Of a DNA stretch of 64,000 nucleotides, positions 34,750-42,945 are shown piece by piece. A model generated the notes under the pieces. The model saw nothing but the letters and a program-made list of their open reading frames with translations. It ran no database searches and was not told where the DNA came from. The translations under genes were made by a program, and so were the position numbers. The DNA lies in assembly GCF_018137965.1 (NCBI RefSeq), contig NZ_CP073100.1:5157754-5221753 (forward strand), read 5' to 3'. Numbering within the stretch: the stretch's first letter is position 1; each line of letters begins with the position of its first letter. The stretch comes from Luteolibacter ambystomatis. Its GTDB lineage: Bacteria; Verrucomicrobiota; Verrucomicrobiia; Verrucomicrobiales; Akkermansiaceae.

Positions 34750-34849
34750 CGCGCGAAGCTTGGCTTCGCGCGCCGGTAGCAAGCCCGGTTCTGATCGGGC
34801 ATGCTTGTGACCGAACAGGGCGTTTTCCACACGCGAAGCCCAGCTTCGC
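34750..34849. repeat. Two oppositely oriented palindromic hairpins between purB and GH20
   Basis: The first hairpin has arms CGCGCGAAGC (34750-34759) and GCTTCGCGCG (34763-34772), loop TTG. The second has arms GCGAAGC (34833-34839) and GCTTCGC (34843-34849), loop CCA. The second read on the minus strand matches the first at 17 of 18 positions. Neither has a T run. They lie between convergent gene ends, as REP-like elements do, and could act as terminators for both. Confidence 0.6.
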
Positions 34850-34858
34850 TTCACTTGG

Positions 34859-37063
34859 CTACGGCACCTTCTTCAGGAGCACCACGCCGTTGGAGTCGCT
34901 GCCTTCGTCACCATAGACGGCGGCGCGGATCTTGAAGGAGGCACCGGTTTCATAGCGGTCCACCTTCAGGCGATAGACATTCTTGTCGTTCGTCGCGCCG
35001 GTGGTGCCGTGATGCACATCCTTCGCCACGCTGTCCTGGTTGAGGAAGACCTCCACGGAGTCGATGTCGAGGCGCTGCTTGCCATCGGTGAACTGGAAGG
35101 TGACCTCATAGGTGCCCGCTTGGTTGATCTTGCCGGTGGCATCGAATTCCACGGTCAACGGCTTGCGATCTCCAACCTTGCCGGATTTCCACTCGCCGAT
35201 TTGCTCTCCATATTTCGCGAAGCGGTTGTCCGCGGCCTTGGTTTGGAAAGGCAGGCTGATGTGTCCGTCCGCGTTCACCGCCACGGCGCGGAAGTCGGAT
35301 TCCTTTTCCACGGTGACGGGCTTGGTGTAGGCAGGGGAATAGGCGAGCGGCCAGTTGCCATCCGTGGTGTAGCGGATGCCGCCGTCTTCCACTTCCGAAA
35401 CGGCGGTGGCGGTGAGCTTGCCATCGGTGCCCTTGGTGAAGGTTACCTGCGGGATCGGCAGACGGTGATTCCATCCGGCGGCGGCGTAGCGCGCGTATTG
35501 GCGGGCCATGCGGGTGGAGAAGTCCTTCCAATCGCGTGACGCCTTCGGGGTCCACGTCACCTCGGCCAGCGCGGCGGCGCGGGGCAGCATCAGATATTCC
35601 AGATAGCGTGCGGAGCGATCTTCGTTGAACGGTGTGGTATCGGCGAGGAACGGCTTGTGAAGGAATTGGTCGCTCCACAGGCAGCCTTCGGCTCCCAACA
35701 CGGTCTTCTCCTGCTGGGGCGTGAGACCGTCCGGAGTCGGATGCCACTCGTAGGCCTGCTGGAGGGAAATCGGCGGCAGCCAGGTGGCACCAGGCACTTC
35801 GCCGGGCTCCTTGCTTTCCGGCACGTCGAAGTAGCAGCGGTTCGTGAGCGCGAGGACGAGCGGGTTGCCACGCTTCGCGCCTTCGGTCACGGCCTTCGGG
35901 TCATGCCATGGCATCAGGCCCGCGGTGGTGGAGACGCCGCAGCCGAGGATCTCATCCCAGCCGAGGATCTGGCGGCCCTTTTTCTTGAGGTAGTTTTCCA
36001 CCTCGGTGGTCATCCAGCCTTGCAGCTCGTGTTCGCTCTTCAGGCCCAGTTCCTTCATCTTCTTCTGGCAATCCGGACAGGCCTTCCACTTGGTGTATTT
36101 CGCCTCATCGCCGCCGATGTGGATGTAGGTGGACGGGAAGAGCACACACATTTCATCGAGCACATCGTGGAGGAACTGCCACGTCGTGGCCTTGCCCGCG
36201 CAATAGAGATCGTCCGAGATGAAATGGACGGCGGGAACCTTCTGCTCCTTGCCGGTGCAGGACAGCCACGGGTAGGCGGCGATGGCGGAGAGCGTGTGGG
36301 CCGGAAGCTCCAGCTCGGGGACGACGGTGATATTACGATCCGCGGCGTACTTCACAATCTCGCGGATGTCCTCCTGCGTGTAGAAGCCGCCCTGGCGGGT
36401 CGGGCCCTCGCCGCGGAAAGCACCGATCTCGGTGAGCTTCGGGTATTTCTTGATCTCCAGGCGCCAGCCCGCGTCATCGATCAGGTGGAAATGGAGCACG
36501 TTCAGCTTGTGTGCCGCCATGATGTCCAGATAGCGGAGCACGAAAGCCTTGTCGAAGAAGTAGCGGGACGAATCCAGCATCATGCCACGCCACGCGTAGG
36601 ACGGTTGGTCCTCGATCCGCACCGCCGGGATGACCCACGTCCGGCCTTTGACCTCATGGTCGGAATAGATGGCGGAAGGCAGGAGTTGGAGGAGCGTCTG
36701 CACGCCATTGGCAATGCCCGCATAGGCGGGAGCCGTGATCGTGGCTCCGGAGGAGGCGACCGCCAGCTTGTAGGATTCAGCACCCGCGGCAGCGGAGCCT
36801 TCCACGCGCAGGATGATGGCCGCACCATTGGCTTGGGACTGGATCGGCAGGCGATAGCCGGTCGACTTGAAAAGCTGGTCGGCAAGGATCCGTGCAGCCG
36901 GTTGGCTGGCGGTATCCGCCACAATCACCGTCTGTGGCGTGAGGGTGAAGCTGCCGCTGTCGCGGGTGAGGGCGACCGGTTTGGGGATCACCAGCGGAGA
37001 GGGATCGGCGGCGAAAACCGGTAGTGCGGCGGCCAGAAGGGCAAGTGTAAGCGCAAATCGCAT
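34859..37063 (-). CDS. Secreted beta-N-acetylhexosaminidase, GH20, multidomain
   Basis: A 734-residue secreted GH20 enzyme. Signal peptide MRFALTLALLAAALPVFA; GH20b domain; catalytic barrel with RGMMLDSSRYF, HFHLIDDAGWRLEI, the Asp319-Glu320 pair (HIGGDEAKYTKW), WDEILGCG and LGAEGCLWSDQF. A chitobiase-type C-terminal region follows (VEDGGIRYTTDGNWPLAYSP). The last ~110 residues (DSVEVFLNQDSVAKDV to DEGSDSNGVVLLKKVP) resemble the tail of the other GH20 here. The ATG at 37063 is chosen because it begins the signal peptide; the frame is open 43 codons further. Divergent from mntH across a 183-bp gap. Confidence 0.95.
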   Translation of the reverse strand: MRFALTLALLAAALPVFAADPSPLVIPKPVALTRDSGSFTLTPQTVIVADTASQPAARILADQLFKSTGYRLPIQSQANGAAIILRVEGSAAAGAESYKLAVASSGATITAPAYAGIANGVQTLLQLLPSAIYSDHEVKGRTWVIPAVRIEDQPSYAWRGMMLDSSRYFFDKAFVLRYLDIMAAHKLNVLHFHLIDDAGWRLEIKKYPKLTEIGAFRGEGPTRQGGFYTQEDIREIVKYAADRNITVVPELELPAHTLSAIAAYPWLSCTGKEQKVPAVHFISDDLYCAGKATTWQFLHDVLDEMCVLFPSTYIHIGGDEAKYTKWKACPDCQKKMKELGLKSEHELQGWMTTEVENYLKKKGRQILGWDEILGCGVSTTAGLMPWHDPKAVTEGAKRGNPLVLALTNRCYFDVPESKEPGEVPGATWLPPISLQQAYEWHPTPDGLTPQQEKTVLGAEGCLWSDQFLHKPFLADTTPFNEDRSARYLEYLMLPRAAALAEVTWTPKASRDWKDFSTRMARQYARYAAAGWNHRLPIPQVTFTKGTDGKLTATAVSEVEDGGIRYTTDGNWPLAYSPAYTKPVTVEKESDFRAVAVNADGHISLPFQTKAADNRFAKYGEQIGEWKSGKVGDRKPLTVEFDATGKINQAGTYEVTFQFTDGKQRLDIDSVEVFLNQDSVAKDVHHGTTGATNDKNVYRLKVDRYETGASFKIRAAVYGDEGSDSNGVVLLKKVP

Positions 37064-37191
37064 GGCAGAAATCGGTGAAACAAAAAAGGAACCGCCACCA
37101 AACGGAGCAGGATGGGCAGTCATTTCAATCTCTTCATGGGGAGTTCTGCCGATAGAGGCTTCTTGGCCCACGTTTCGGAGGCTCGCCCACA

Positions 37192-37213
37192 AATTTTAGC
37201 TTAGGCTAAAATT
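37192..37213. promoter_or_regulatory. DtxR/MntR-type operator upstream of mntH
   Basis: Perfect 9-bp arms AATTTTAGC (37192-37200) and GCTAAAATT (37205-37213) around TTAG, 33 bp before the mntH GTG. Such TTTTAGC-N4-GCTAAAA palindromes are typical binding sites of DtxR-family metal regulators. It contains a possible -10 (TAAAAT, 37207-37212). No dtxR/mntR gene is in the window. No yybP-ykoY riboswitch was recognised. Confidence 0.7.
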
Positions 37214-37246
37214 CGGTGTTGATCCGTAGAATTTGAAGGGTAACAA

Positions 37247-38662
37247 GTGTGCAGCGACATGTCCGACCCGGCCGCCACGTTCGAAGACACCACTCCCAGC
37301 CCGGAGGACACTCCCTGCCGCGGCAAAGGATGGCGAGGCAAGGGACGCGAAAGTTTGCCGGAGGTCTTCCGCTCGATCAGGATACCGCAGAATGCCTCAT
37401 GGTGGCGGAAACTTCTCGCCTTCGCCGGACCCGGGTTCCTCGTTTCGGTTGGTTACATGGATCCGGGCAACTGGGCGACCGACCTCGCGGGCGGAGCGAA
37501 GTTCGGCTACACGCTGCTTTCGGTCATCCTGATTTCGAATCTGATGGCGATCCTCCTCCAGCACCTGTGCGTGAAGCTGGGGGTGGTGACGGGCCGCGAT
37601 CTCGCGCAGGCGTGCCGGGACCACTATCCGCGCCCGGTGGCGTGGATGCTGTGGGTGCTCTGTGAGGCGGCGATCGCAGCGTGTGATCTGGCGGAGGTGA
37701 TCGGCTCGGCCATCGGCCTGCAACTGCTCTTCGGCATCCCGCTGGTATGGGGCTGCGTGATCACCGTGGCGGACGTGATGATCGTCATGCTGCTGCAGAA
37801 CAAGGGCTTCCGTTACGTGGAAGCGCTGGTCATCACGCTGATCCTGACCATTGGAGGCTGCTTTGCGGCGGAGATGATTTTCGCGAAGCCGGATCTCGGC
37901 GGTATTGCCCGCGGCTTCATGCCTTCGGCCGAGCTGCTTCATAACAAGGAGATGCTGTTCGTGGCGATCGGCATTCTTGGTGCGACGGTGATGCCGCACA
38001 ATCTCTACCTCCACAGTTCGATCGTGCAGACACGTGATTTCCAGCGCACCGACGAGGGGCGAGCGGAGGCAATCAAGTATGCGACCATCGATTCGACCGG
38101 CGCGCTGATGTTCGCCCTTTTCATCAATGGCGGCATCCTCATTCTCGCGGCCGCGGCATTCCACACGACCGGGCGGCACGAAGTGGCGGAGATCCAGGAG
38201 GCGTATCAGTTGCTCAGTCCGGTGCTGGGCGTGGGCATTGCCAGTACGTTGTTCGCCGTGGCATTGCTTGCCAGCGGCCAGAACTCCACGCTCACCGGCA
38301 CGCTCGCCGGTCAGATCGTGATGGAAGGCTTCCTGAACATCCGCATGAAGGCGTGGGTGCGGCGTCTCATCACCCGCCTGATCGCGGTGGTGCCGGCGGT
38401 GATTATAATCGCGATCTACGGGGAAAATGAGACGACCAACCTGCTCATCTGGAGCCAGGTGATTCTTTCCATGCAGCTCGGCTTCGCGGTTGTGCCGCTG
38501 CTGATGTTCACCGGCGACAAGGTGAAGATGGGTCGCTTCGCGAATCCACTGTGGATCAAGCTCCTCGCCTGGCTCACCGCGGTGGTCATCATCGTGTTGA
38601 ACGTGAAGCTGCTGGTTGATTTCTTCGTGCCGGAGGCCTGGCGCGCGGCGATCGGTTTGTGA
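37247..38662 (+). CDS. mntH: Nramp-family divalent metal (Mn2+/Fe2+) transporter MntH
   Basis: A 471-residue H+-coupled importer with 11 membrane segments. Nramp signatures: DPGNWATD in TM1 (metal-binding Asp and Asn) and [10 protein letters not shown] in TM6 (metal-binding Met). The start is ambiguous: a GTG at 37247 has a GAAGGG stretch 6 nt upstream, while an ATG at 37259 has no SD at proper distance; I chose the GTG. The palindromic operator just upstream points to repression by Mn2+ through an MntR/DtxR-type protein. It ends 13 bp from the convergent DMT transporter. Confidence 0.95.
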   Translation: MCSDMSDPAATFEDTTPSPEDTPCRGKGWRGKGRESLPEVFRSIRIPQNASWWRKLLAFAGPGFLVSVGYMDPGNWATDLAGGAKFGYTLLSVILISNLMAILLQHLCVKLGVVTGRDLAQACRDHYPRPVAWMLWVLCEAAIAACDLAEVIGSAIGLQLLFGIPLVWGCVITVADVMIVMLLQNKGFRYVEALVITLILTIGGCFAAEMIFAKPDLGGIARGFMPSAELLHNKEMLFVAIGILGATVMPHNLYLHSSIVQTRDFQRTDEGRAEAIKYATIDSTGALMFALFINGGILILAAAAFHTTGRHEVAEIQEAYQLLSPVLGVGIASTLFAVALLASGQNSTLTGTLAGQIVMEGFLNIRMKAWVRRLITRLIAVVPAVIIIAIYGENETTNLLIWSQVILSMQLGFAVVPLLMFTGDKVKMGRFANPLWIKLLAWLTAVVIIVLNVKLLVDFFVPEAWRAAIGL

Positions 38663-38675
38663 ACTGCGGATCGCT

Positions 38676-39629
38676 TCACGGCATCGGAGCGATCGAAGGA
38701 TCGTGCGGAGGACGTTTCCACTGCATCAGCACGTTTGCCGCCAGAATCAGCGAGCCGCCCACCATCAGCGAAAACGTCAGCGTTTCGTTCGGGTATTCCT
38801 TGCCGACGAATGTTCCCAGCATCGCAGGGAGGAACAGCGCGTAGCCCGCGGTGAATACCGGTTCGATGGTGTAGATCAGGCCGGCCTCGGTGGCGGAGAC
38901 ACGCGGTTGCCAGACGTTCATCAGCAGGTAAGCCCCCACCGAACAGAACACCGCCAGCACCGCCACCAGAACGAACGAAGGCAGCGAGGCACCTGCCTGG
39001 ATCATGGCAGATGAGGATGGAGCGAGCACCCACGCGATCGGGATGAACAGGATCGCGATGCCGGAGCACATCACGAAGGTCACGGGCAGGCCGCGGTTTC
39101 CGTCATAGCGGGGATTTTCCAGCGTCAGGATCTGGAAGGTGAAAATGAAGGCCCCGACCAGCGTTTCGATCTCACCACGGCCGAGACGGAGATCGCCCGG
39201 GCGCAGGCCCGCGAGAATCGCTCCACCCGCCACTACCAGAGCGGTGGCTCCCACCACGCGTAATGTCGGCCACTGGCGCTGCCGCAGGCAGGCCCACAGA
39301 GGCAGGATCACACAGTACGCTTGGGTCAGGAAGGCGGATGTGGAAGCAGGGGTGTAGGCGAGTCCGTCCGCCTGTACGGCCATGCCAAAGCCACCCCAGA
39401 AGGCCAGCAGGAGGCCTTGGCGGAGCTCCTGACGGGTTGGTCGCACCCGATGCAGCAGAGGCAGGAGGATCAAGGCTCCGAGGCCGAAGCGCCCCACCTG
39501 CATCCATGCCGCCAGAAAGGCACTGCTCGCCTCCGGGATCCGCAGCGTCTGCTCATAGTGCAGCGCCTTTACCACGGGAAAACTCAATCCCCACAGCGCA
39601 CATGCGATGATCAGAAACAAAACCGGCAC
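38676..39629 (-). CDS. EamA/DMT-superfamily transporter
   Basis: A 317-residue membrane protein with about ten hydrophobic segments in two EamA halves. The first starts MPVLFLIIACALWGLSFPVV; the second has VGAYLLMNVWQPRVSATEAGLIYTIEPVFTA, whose RVSAT-A-IY-EPV pattern is typical. DMT proteins export amino acids, nucleosides or metabolites; the substrate is unknown. Promoter region not evident. The 185 bp upstream of it hold GC-rich repeats but no gene. Confidence 0.9.
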   Translation of the reverse strand: MPVLFLIIACALWGLSFPVVKALHYEQTLRIPEASSAFLAAWMQVGRFGLGALILLPLLHRVRPTRQELRQGLLLAFWGGFGMAVQADGLAYTPASTSAFLTQAYCVILPLWACLRQRQWPTLRVVGATALVVAGGAILAGLRPGDLRLGRGEIETLVGAFIFTFQILTLENPRYDGNRGLPVTFVMCSGIAILFIPIAWVLAPSSSAMIQAGASLPSFVLVAVLAVFCSVGAYLLMNVWQPRVSATEAGLIYTIEPVFTAGYALFLPAMLGTFVGKEYPNETLTFSLMVGGSLILAANVLMQWKRPPHDPSIAPMP

Positions 39630-39814
39630 GGATGGATGCTAACCGGGACTTCCGTTGCGTGGCCAGCCGCATCCCGGGAAAAGCCCGGGCCAGCCCGACT
39701 GTCCCCGACCCGCTGTCTGTCATGAGCACCGGGCCGGGAGACGTCGGCTTGCCACTTCGTGGCCTGCGCTGGTGGCTGTAATGTGAAACACCTTGTCCCG
39801 CCAATTCCCCAAAA

Positions 39815-40621
39815 CTAGGGGGTGTCCCGCCCATCCCCCACACGGAAGCGGGCCAGCAGCTCCGGTGTGGAGCGCACGGTGAAGTGCGAGAAAAGTGTTT
39901 TGACGTAATCGTTGACCGTATGGACGGACAAGCCGAGGTCCGCCGCGATCTGCTTGCGGGACCTCCCGTGCAGGAGCTGGGTGAAGACCATGCGGCAGCG
40001 CGGAGACAACGCGGGCAGCGAGCGGGACTCCTCCACCGGCAGGCCATCCACATGCAGCCAATCCACCTCCGTGAGCAGGACATGGACGATTTTTGATTCG
40101 CGTTGGGTGAACTGCGGCTTGTCGAGATGACGATAGATTCCCACCGAACTGATGGCTCCACGATCCAAGGGGCGGAACGAAAGGATGAGGGGACCCAGAC
40201 CGGCCTCCTCCCATAACTTCGAGGCGGGTGAAGTCTGGAAGCGCTCATCCGGGATGATTTGCTGACGGCGGCGGGTGAGGTGGGTCTTCTCGTTCTGGAG
40301 TTCCATGATGAACGGAAGGGTCATCTCCCCGGTGTCCGGATGCTCCACCGCCTTGAGATAAGCCGGAAGCTGCTCCGGACCGAGTCCGCCGAGCTGATGA
40401 TAGAAATAGACCGGCTGTCGTCCGGGGATCAGGGAAGGGGCCGCGGCCCACAACCAGGCCTGGGCGTCGATCAGGCGGCAGAGGCCTTCCATCAGGATCT
40501 CGCGCTTGCGGTTCACGGGACCCGATTCCGCCGCTACTTCGGATAAAAGCCGGACAATAGCTCGTACATCCTCGTCTTCCAACAGGTGTTCCGGGTTGGG
40601 GGGATGTTTTGAATTCTCCAC
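39815..40621 (-). CDS. LuxR-type transcriptional regulator
   Basis: A 268-residue protein with a C-terminal LuxR/FixJ-type helix-turn-helix: SPRCRMVFTQLLHGRSRKQIAADLGLSVHTVNDYVKTLFSHFTV (about residues 208-251). The N-terminal ~200 residues look like a GAF/PAS-type sensing domain (LIDAQAWLWAA, LSFRPLDRGAISSVGIYR) with no clear family match. The start is a GTG at 40619-40621, right at the edge of an AT-rich island that must hold its promoter. Typical LuxR regulators have a hydrophobic or receiver input domain; the ligand here is unknown. No acyl-homoserine-lactone synthase is in the window. Confidence 0.88.
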   Translation of the reverse strand: MENSKHPPNPEHLLEDEDVRAIVRLLSEVAAESGPVNRKREILMEGLCRLIDAQAWLWAAAPSLIPGRQPVYFYHQLGGLGPEQLPAYLKAVEHPDTGEMTLPFIMELQNEKTHLTRRRQQIIPDERFQTSPASKLWEEAGLGPLILSFRPLDRGAISSVGIYRHLDKPQFTQRESKIVHVLLTEVDWLHVDGLPVEESRSLPALSPRCRMVFTQLLHGRSRKQIAADLGLSVHTVNDYVKTLFSHFTVRSTPELLARFRVGDGRDTP

Positions 40622-40740
40622 GCGGCGAGGCTGCGGTACAGATCAATGTTTGTGGAAATGTTTTCGATCATGTGATGACAACTTTTTTATCCTCTCGGTG
40701 TTGCATATTCGTGCGATCTGCGGTCTCTTGTATCCGGTCG

Positions 40741-40824
40741 TTGGTAATCAGCGGGTTGGTGGTTAATATTGGTAATCTGAGGGTTACGCATATGTTTCGG
40801 GCTATGGGTAATTTTACGATTACC
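40741..40824. repeat. GGTAAT repeats in an AT-rich island
   Basis: Two 17-bp direct repeats (40741-40757 and 40769-40785, 15 of 17 identical, both starting TTGGTAATC) at 28-bp period. An inverted pair GGTAAT (40807-40812) and ATTACC (40819-40824) follows. The whole interval 40622-40911 is clearly more AT-rich than its surroundings, carries no convincing gene and separates two divergently placed regulator genes. It probably holds both promoters and a regulator-binding array. Confidence 0.5.
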
Positions 40825-40911
40825 ATTGAACTTCAGAAGAAAACTTATGTCTTTCACGGGTTAAGGGATTGCCAAGTCAGGTGATAATACCTATGCCTCG
40901 CATGAGTGGAG

Positions 40912-41277
40912 ATGAGCGGTACGAAGACCAGATTACGGGCGGGCCTGAAAGAACAAGGAAAAGCCTTGGCTGGTGCCCGGAAACCCTTGGCTCTCGGGCA
41001 TCCGGTGAGGTGGGCCTTGATCCGTGAGGTGGCTTTCCATGGTCCGCTGCCGGTGAAGGAACTGGCCCAGCGGCTGGGGGTGGACCGCCCGGCCTTGTCG
41101 AGTCATTTGCCACAACTCCTCGAGTGCGGAATCGTGGCGGTCTTCCCCGATCCGGGAGGGGATGCCAGACGGCGCTGCATCGGTTTGTCCGAGTCCGCTA
41201 CCTGTCACCAGAACGGCCACGGACTGGAAGTGGACTTCGGAGAGCTGGTGGTGCGCTTCGGCGAGAAGGGGGAATAG
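40912..41277 (+). CDS. Winged-helix (ArsR/MarR-like) transcriptional regulator
   Basis: A 121-residue regulator with one winged-helix domain: LGHPVRWALIREVAFHGPLPVKELAQRLGVDRPALSSHLPQLLECGIV, then a basic wing PDPGGDARRR. No metal-binding Cys pattern of metal-sensing ArsR proteins is seen; CHQNGH near the C-terminus (Cys and two His) could bind metal but is not diagnostic. The ATG at 40912 is chosen; a GTG two codons upstream is possible. Divergent from the luxR-type gene across the AT-rich island. Confidence 0.8.
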   Translation: MSGTKTRLRAGLKEQGKALAGARKPLALGHPVRWALIREVAFHGPLPVKELAQRLGVDRPALSSHLPQLLECGIVAVFPDPGGDARRRCIGLSESATCHQNGHGLEVDFGELVVRFGEKGE

Positions 41278-41334
41278 ATCTCCCGATCCGCAGATACGTC
41301 ATTGCGGGCAATTTCCGGATAGTTCAAGGCAGGC

Positions 41335-41448
41335 TCACATCAATCCGGCCGACCCGGTGCCGCGGACGAGCCGACGGGTATCGATGGCGAGCGGACTGAG
41401 ATTGAAGGCGTACTTGATCAGGTTCGGCACCTGGTCCTTCGCCGCGAT
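41335..41448 (-). pseudogene. Remnant of a secreted verrucomicrobial protein (C-terminal fragment)
   Basis: On the minus strand, in one frame without a start, the sequence reads IAAKDQVPNLIKYAFNLSPL and ends in GTGSAGLM plus a stop. The pattern D-x-x-PNLIKYAFNLxPL…GTG…GL is a recurrent near-C-terminal segment of large secreted verrucomicrobial proteins (usually DGLPNLLKYAFNLDP). Here it stands alone right after the aguB stop, so it seems to be what is left of a deleted gene. Confidence 0.55.
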
Positions 41449-41452
41449 GATT

Positions 41453-42310
41453 TCAACTCCGCCAGCGCTTCGTCAGATCGCCGTAGGCATCGATACGGCG
41501 ATCGCGGAAGAACGGCCAGATGCGGCGGAAATCCTCCACAAGCTGGAGGTCCACATCGTGGTAGAGGATCTCTTCGTTCTCCGTGGAGGCCTTTGCGACG
41601 ATTTCGCCATAGGGATTGGCCACAAACGAGCGGCCCCAGAACTCGGTGTTGTCCTGGTTGCCGGTGCGGTTGATGGCGGCGAGGTAGCAGCCATTGGCGA
41701 CGGCATGGCCACGCTGGACGGTTTCCCAGGCGCAGTGCTGGGCATCGCCAAGGGTCGGTTTTTCCTCGGGAAGCCAGCCGATCGCGGTAGGATAGACGAG
41801 GAGCTGGGCACCGCCGAGGGTCATCAGGCGGGCAGCCTCCGGATACCACTGGTCCCAGCAGATCAGCACGCCGAGCTTGCCGAACTTCGTGTCCCACACC
41901 GGCCAACCGGAGTCGCCGGGGGTGAAGTAGAATTTCTCCTCAAAGGCCGGGTCCTGTGGGATGTGGGACTTCCGGTAGAGACCGAGCAGGGCGCCATCGG
42001 CATCGTGGATCGCGGCGGTGTTGTGGTAGAGGCCGGGGCCGCGTTTTTCGAAAAGGGAGGAAACCAGCACGATGCCGAGTTCCTTCGCCAGCGCGCCGAG
42101 GCGGTCGGTGACCGGGCCGGGCAGGGGATCGGCCAGGTCGAACAGAGCCGGATCCTCGACCGTGCAGAAATACGGGGTCAGGAACAGCTCCTGCGTTACC
42201 ACGATGTTTGCGCCGCCTGCGGCGGCTTCGCGGATCAGCTTCTCATGGTGGGAGAAGGCTTCGTCCTTGGTGGCGAAGGTCTTGGACTGGAGCAGGGCGA
42301 GACGCGGCAT
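41453..42310 (-). CDS. aguB: N-carbamoylputrescine amidase (nitrilase superfamily)
   Basis: A 285-residue carbon-nitrogen hydrolase that turns N-carbamoylputrescine into putrescine, CO2 and ammonia. The Glu-Lys-Cys triad is visible: VVTQELFLTPYFC (Glu), YRKSHIPQDPAFEEKFYF (Lys) and GVLICWDQWYPEAARL (Cys). CWDQWYPE and EKFYFTPGDSG are characteristic of AguB as opposed to other nitrilases. The ATG at 42310 begins MPRLALLQSK; the longer frame adds eight unlikely residues. The usual partner agmatine deiminase (aguA) is not beside it. Confidence 0.92.
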   Translation of the reverse strand: MPRLALLQSKTFATKDEAFSHHEKLIREAAAGGANIVVTQELFLTPYFCTVEDPALFDLADPLPGPVTDRLGALAKELGIVLVSSLFEKRGPGLYHNTAAIHDADGALLGLYRKSHIPQDPAFEEKFYFTPGDSGWPVWDTKFGKLGVLICWDQWYPEAARLMTLGGAQLLVYPTAIGWLPEEKPTLGDAQHCAWETVQRGHAVANGCYLAAINRTGNQDNTEFWGRSFVANPYGEIVAKASTENEEILYHDVDLQLVEDFRRIWPFFRDRRIDAYGDLTKRWRS

Positions 42311-42397
42311 GGCGGGAGAACCTGAACATGGCATCCGCCGCGATCAACGTCGAACATCGGGGCGTGAAAAATCCGCCAGTCATGCTTGGGTCCCTGC

Positions 42398-42550
42398 ATG
42401 GAGAGCGATCTGCCCGTAGTGAAAGACGAGCCGCAGCCCTGCCACCTTTGTGGTCAGGAGGCCGTGATCGTGGTCGGAGGCGAGGCATGGTGCGCGTCCT
42501 GCCTCCATGCCCGGGGTTCGTGTTGTGCGGAATCGGAGATAGATGAGTAG
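42398..42550 (+). CDS. Small zinc-ribbon protein, 50 aa
   Basis: A short plus-strand gene: begins MESDLPVVKDEPQPCHLCGQ and continues to WCASCLHARGSCCAESEIDE. Two CxxC knuckles (Cys15/Cys18 and Cys32/Cys35) spaced by 13 residues form a typical zinc ribbon, with extra Cys42-Cys43. Third codon positions are mostly G/C as in real genes here. No clear SD. It ends 5 bp from the convergent PIN toxin gene. Function unknown; binding to nucleic acid or protein is the usual role of such ribbons. Confidence 0.65.
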   Translation: MESDLPVVKDEPQPCHLCGQEAVIVVGGEAWCASCLHARGSCCAESEIDE

Positions 42551-42555
42551 GGAAG

Positions 42556-42945
42556 CTACCAGAGCCGCTTCGGCGCGTATGCGTCCAAGCTGTTATCGGC
42601 GCTGAGGATCGCCAGGCCGTCTGTGGCGGCTTGTGCCACCAGCAGACGGTCGAAAGGATCACGATGATGCCAAGGCAGCCGGGAAACGGTTTCGCAATGG
42701 ATCGCGGATAGGTCGATCCGACGGACGCCATTGCGGGTCATTTCTTCCGGGATCAATCGCGCCCAACCACGTCCAAGCTTGAAGTCCGGGCGATCGAGGC
42801 TGAGCTTGATGGCGATTTCCCAGAGAGAAGCCACACTCCAAGCCAATTCATCCGCGCTGGTGATATGACGCCGTGCCGACGGAGAGAGCCTTGGATCATC
42901 CGCGATCATCCACAGCAGGGCATGGGTATCGAGCAGCAGTCTCAT
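42556..42945 (-). CDS. vapC: PIN-domain toxin (VapC-like) of a type II toxin-antitoxin pair
   Basis: A 129-residue PIN-domain ribonuclease. Acidic metal-binding residues are in place: Asp6 (LLLDTHALLW), Glu43 (SLWEIAIK), the Asp residues of HHRDPFDRLLVAQA and the later LSADNSLDAY. VapC-type toxins cut tRNA or rRNA when the antitoxin is lost. The ATG overlaps the antitoxin stop by 4 nt. Confidence 0.92.
   Translation of the reverse strand: MRLLLDTHALLWMIADDPRLSPSARRHITSADELAWSVASLWEIAIKLSLDRPDFKLGRGWARLIPEEMTRNGVRRIDLSAIHCETVSRLPWHHRDPFDRLLVAQAATDGLAILSADNSLDAYAPKRLW

Noticed and set aside
40741..40824. CRISPR-like array
   Set aside because: Only two imperfect 17-bp direct repeats with an 11-bp gap; no cas genes anywhere in the window.
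40609..40884. 91-codon plus-strand open frame through the AT-rich island
   Set aside because: It begins inside the divergent luxR-type gene, has no SD and no recognisable pattern; the island is better explained as regulatory DNA.
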